DNA of 64,000 nt from Ignavibacteria bacterium. GTDB taxonomy: Bacteria; Bacteroidota; Ignavibacteria; SZUA-365. Below the pieces are notes generated by a model that saw only the letters and a list, made by a program, of their open reading frames with translations, ran no database searches and had not been told where the DNA came from. Position numbers and translations under genes: made by a program. Positions 62,701-64,000 of the stretch are shown piece by piece; position 1 is the first letter of the stretch, and every line of letters starts with the position of its first letter. Where the stretch lies: the NCBI GenBank assembly GCA_016720835.1, contig JADKJW010000003.1, positions 186,001 through 250,000 of the forward strand, in the 5' to 3' direction.

Positions 62701-64000
62701 TTACGGATCCACGATGATTTTTTGCAGCACGCTTTCGTTCGCCGTCTCGAGTCGCGCGATAAACACTCCGCCGGTGCGAAGGTTTCGAATGGCGCATTTC
62801 AGTGTCCTTTTCCCCGAAACAGCGCGTTTCCGCAGCTGCCGGTCAACCACGATCCTGCCACGCGCATCCTCTATCCGCAACCGCGCCTTTGTTCCTGCCG
62901 GGAGTTGGAAGGTCACGGAAATGAAGCCGTGATACGGGAAAGGAAGCACCTGCAGGCGCAGCGGGCCGACACTCTGCGCGTTCAGCGCATGAGGTGCGGA
63001 AAGCGGATGGTTATACAGCAGCACGCGGAACACGCGGCCGCTCGCAATGCTCTCCTCCCCCGTGTTGATCCAAAAGACGTTCGCCGCACTGCTGGCGATG
63101 CCGCCGACGACGTAACCGGCAAGCACGGTATCCGTGGCCATGCTGTCCAGATCGAGCACGCCGTTGGGATATCGGGACACTCCCGGCGCCGGAATGAATT
63201 CGGCTCCGGCGCCCAGCAGATCAGGCATTTCTGCCGGCAATTTATATTCGGCCATCGTACCCCCGCGATCCCTCGTGACGCGGGCGATGGTTTTGACAAA
63301 CGGGACATTGTAGTCCTGTGTCAGAACGCCCGCGCTGTCAAAGTACTCCGCGATACCGCCGAAGAAGACGGAGTGCATTTCCTTCGCGGACGCGGAATAC
63401 GCCGTCATCGTCGCGCAATGGTAATGGTTATAGTACTGCGAGAACGCCGTATCGACCCGATATCCGCTGCTGTCGATGGTGACGCAGTGGAGAAAGGGAA
63501 TATCCGCGTCCGGCTGGAACACGCCGGAGAACATCGTCAGTCCCTCCCGCCCGTCCGGGAGGATTTGTGGCGCCAGGTTGTAATCTCTTCGGTGAAGATT
63601 GATCGCATCCTCGAGGACGGCGATGTCCTTGACCGCGAGCGTCACGCCGTCATCGACGAGGCGAAAGGACCGGATCTGATCGGTGTAGCGCTGGACGAAT
63701 GAGGACATTCCCATCGGATTGTACCTCCCGTCGAAGCGGTGTCCGCCCGCCAGATGGAAGCGGTCATGGATTTTTTCCATCCGTCCTCCGGTCACCGCGA
63801 ACAGGGTATCGGACAGCTGCCGGAACGATGCGGGATGGAGCGCGCCACGCACGACGTCGCGAATGACCGCGGGCACGTCCACCGCCGTCAGGGTTGCGAA
63901 AGTCAGATGGTCGTCTGCCGTCGGACTGAACCCGTACCCTCCGACCAGGTACAGCATGTCTCCATCCTGCCGGAACTGCATGTTCGTTGACGACAGCGGC
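62701..64000 (-). CDS. Secreted beta-propeller-like protein with T9SS-type C-terminal domain (5' end outside)
   Basis: At least 430 residues. The frame stays open to the window edge, so the start lies beyond it; ATG 63981 is internal. Kelch-like strands recur (DMLYLVGGYGFSPTADDHLTF, DTLFAVTGGRMEKIHDRFHLAGGHRFDGRYN, SVFFGGIAEYFDSAG, NVFWINTGEESIASGRVFRVLLY). The last ~85 residues (LRLQVLPFPYHGFISVTFQLPAG, ARLRIEDARGRIV, LETANESVLQKIIVDP) have the shape of a type A T9SS sorting domain with a divergent first motif (PFPYHG instead of NPFNP). Function unknown; likely surface-exposed. Confidence 0.78.
   Translation of the reverse strand, partial: PLSSTNMQFRQDGDMLYLVGGYGFSPTADDHLTFATLTAVDVPAVIRDVVRGALHPASFRQLSDTLFAVTGGRMEKIHDRFHLAGGHRFDGRYNPMGMSSFVQRYTDQIRSFRLVDDGVTLAVKDIAVLEDAINLHRRDYNLAPQILPDGREGLTMFSGVFQPDADIPFLHCVTIDSSGYRVDTAFSQYYNHYHCATMTAYSASAKEMHSVFFGGIAEYFDSAGVLTQDYNVPFVKTIARVTRDRGGTMAEYKLPAEMPDLLGAGAEFIPAPGVSRYPNGVLDLDSMATDTVLAGYVVGGIASSAANVFWINTGEESIASGRVFRVLLYNHPLSAPHALNAQSVGPLRLQVLPFPYHGFISVTFQLPAGTKARLRIEDARGRIVVDRQLRKRAVSGKRTLKCAIRNLRTGGVFIARLETANESVLQKIIVDP

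Overview
The window comes from a high-G+C member of the Bacteroidota/Chlorobiota (FCB) lineage. Four kinds of evidence point there: secreted proteins ending in a type IX secretion (T9SS, type A) sorting domain with the NYPNPF motif (positions 868-2865, 39126-41243, and a weaker one at 62701-64000); Bacteroidota-type promoters of the form TTTG-N19/20-TAnnTTTG (best at 62619-62649, 46126-46156, 36997-37028); a fused gamma-alpha 2-oxoacid:ferredoxin oxidoreductase; and DUF4159/DUF4175 genes. Many genes also carry good Shine-Dalgarno sites, which fits Ignavibacteria/Kapabacteria-like lineages better than classical Bacteroidia; that finer placement is an inference. No rRNA or CRISPR array is visible, and there is one tRNA (Pro, GGG).

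Layout. 1-2.9 kb: end of a branched-chain aminotransferase and a secreted nine-haem cytochrome. 2.9-6.1 kb: DinB-like protein, S9 peptidase, tRNA-Pro, MerR regulator. 6.4-13.1 kb: DUF4159-DUF4175 pair, a thioredoxin-fold protein without CxxC, and an OmpA protein with thrombospondin type 3 repeats. 13.2-16.2 kb: an overlapping pair made of a membrane protein and a P-loop NTPase, the least explained unit here. 16.4-24.2 kb: YjbR-like protein, EttA, M28 peptidase, and a group of small envelope proteins (LiaF-like, PspC). 24.3-30.8 kb: a complete phosphate-uptake operon on the minus strand (porin, pstS, pstC, pstA, pstB, phoU), with pstC broken by a homopolymer frameshift. 31-38 kb: EEP-family hydrolase, flippase-like membrane protein, glycosidase-like protein, GT4 glycosyltransferase, and an STAS/HATPase partner-switch pair. 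38-46 kb: VIT/VWA T9SS protein with a frameshifted beta-propeller partner, an Amidase_3 lipoprotein candidate, methyltransferase, saccharopine dehydrogenase-like protein and a 33-residue membrane peptide. 46.3-53.3 kb: addA-addB-phosphatase operon and a DUF559 nuclease. 53.4-57.1 kb: two head-to-tail 1836-bp copies of an IS110-family element, both with damaged transposase genes and both with an identical long non-coding left end that could encode a bridge RNA. 57.1-64 kb: a second copy of an outer-membrane protein family already seen at 23.7 kb, korA-korB, the rpsF-ssb-rplI operon (no rpsR), and the end of a T9SS-type secreted protein.

Taken together the window is mainly housekeeping and cell-envelope biology of a Gram-negative organism that secretes proteins through T9SS, uses ferredoxin-linked 2-oxoacid metabolism and probably moves electrons through large multihaem cytochromes. 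The two homopolymer frameshifts (pstC, propeller gene) and the indels in the IS copies suggest consensus errors of a long-read assembly, although true mutation cannot be excluded. The most interesting items are the tandem IS110 unit and the uncharacterised membrane protein/NTPase pair.
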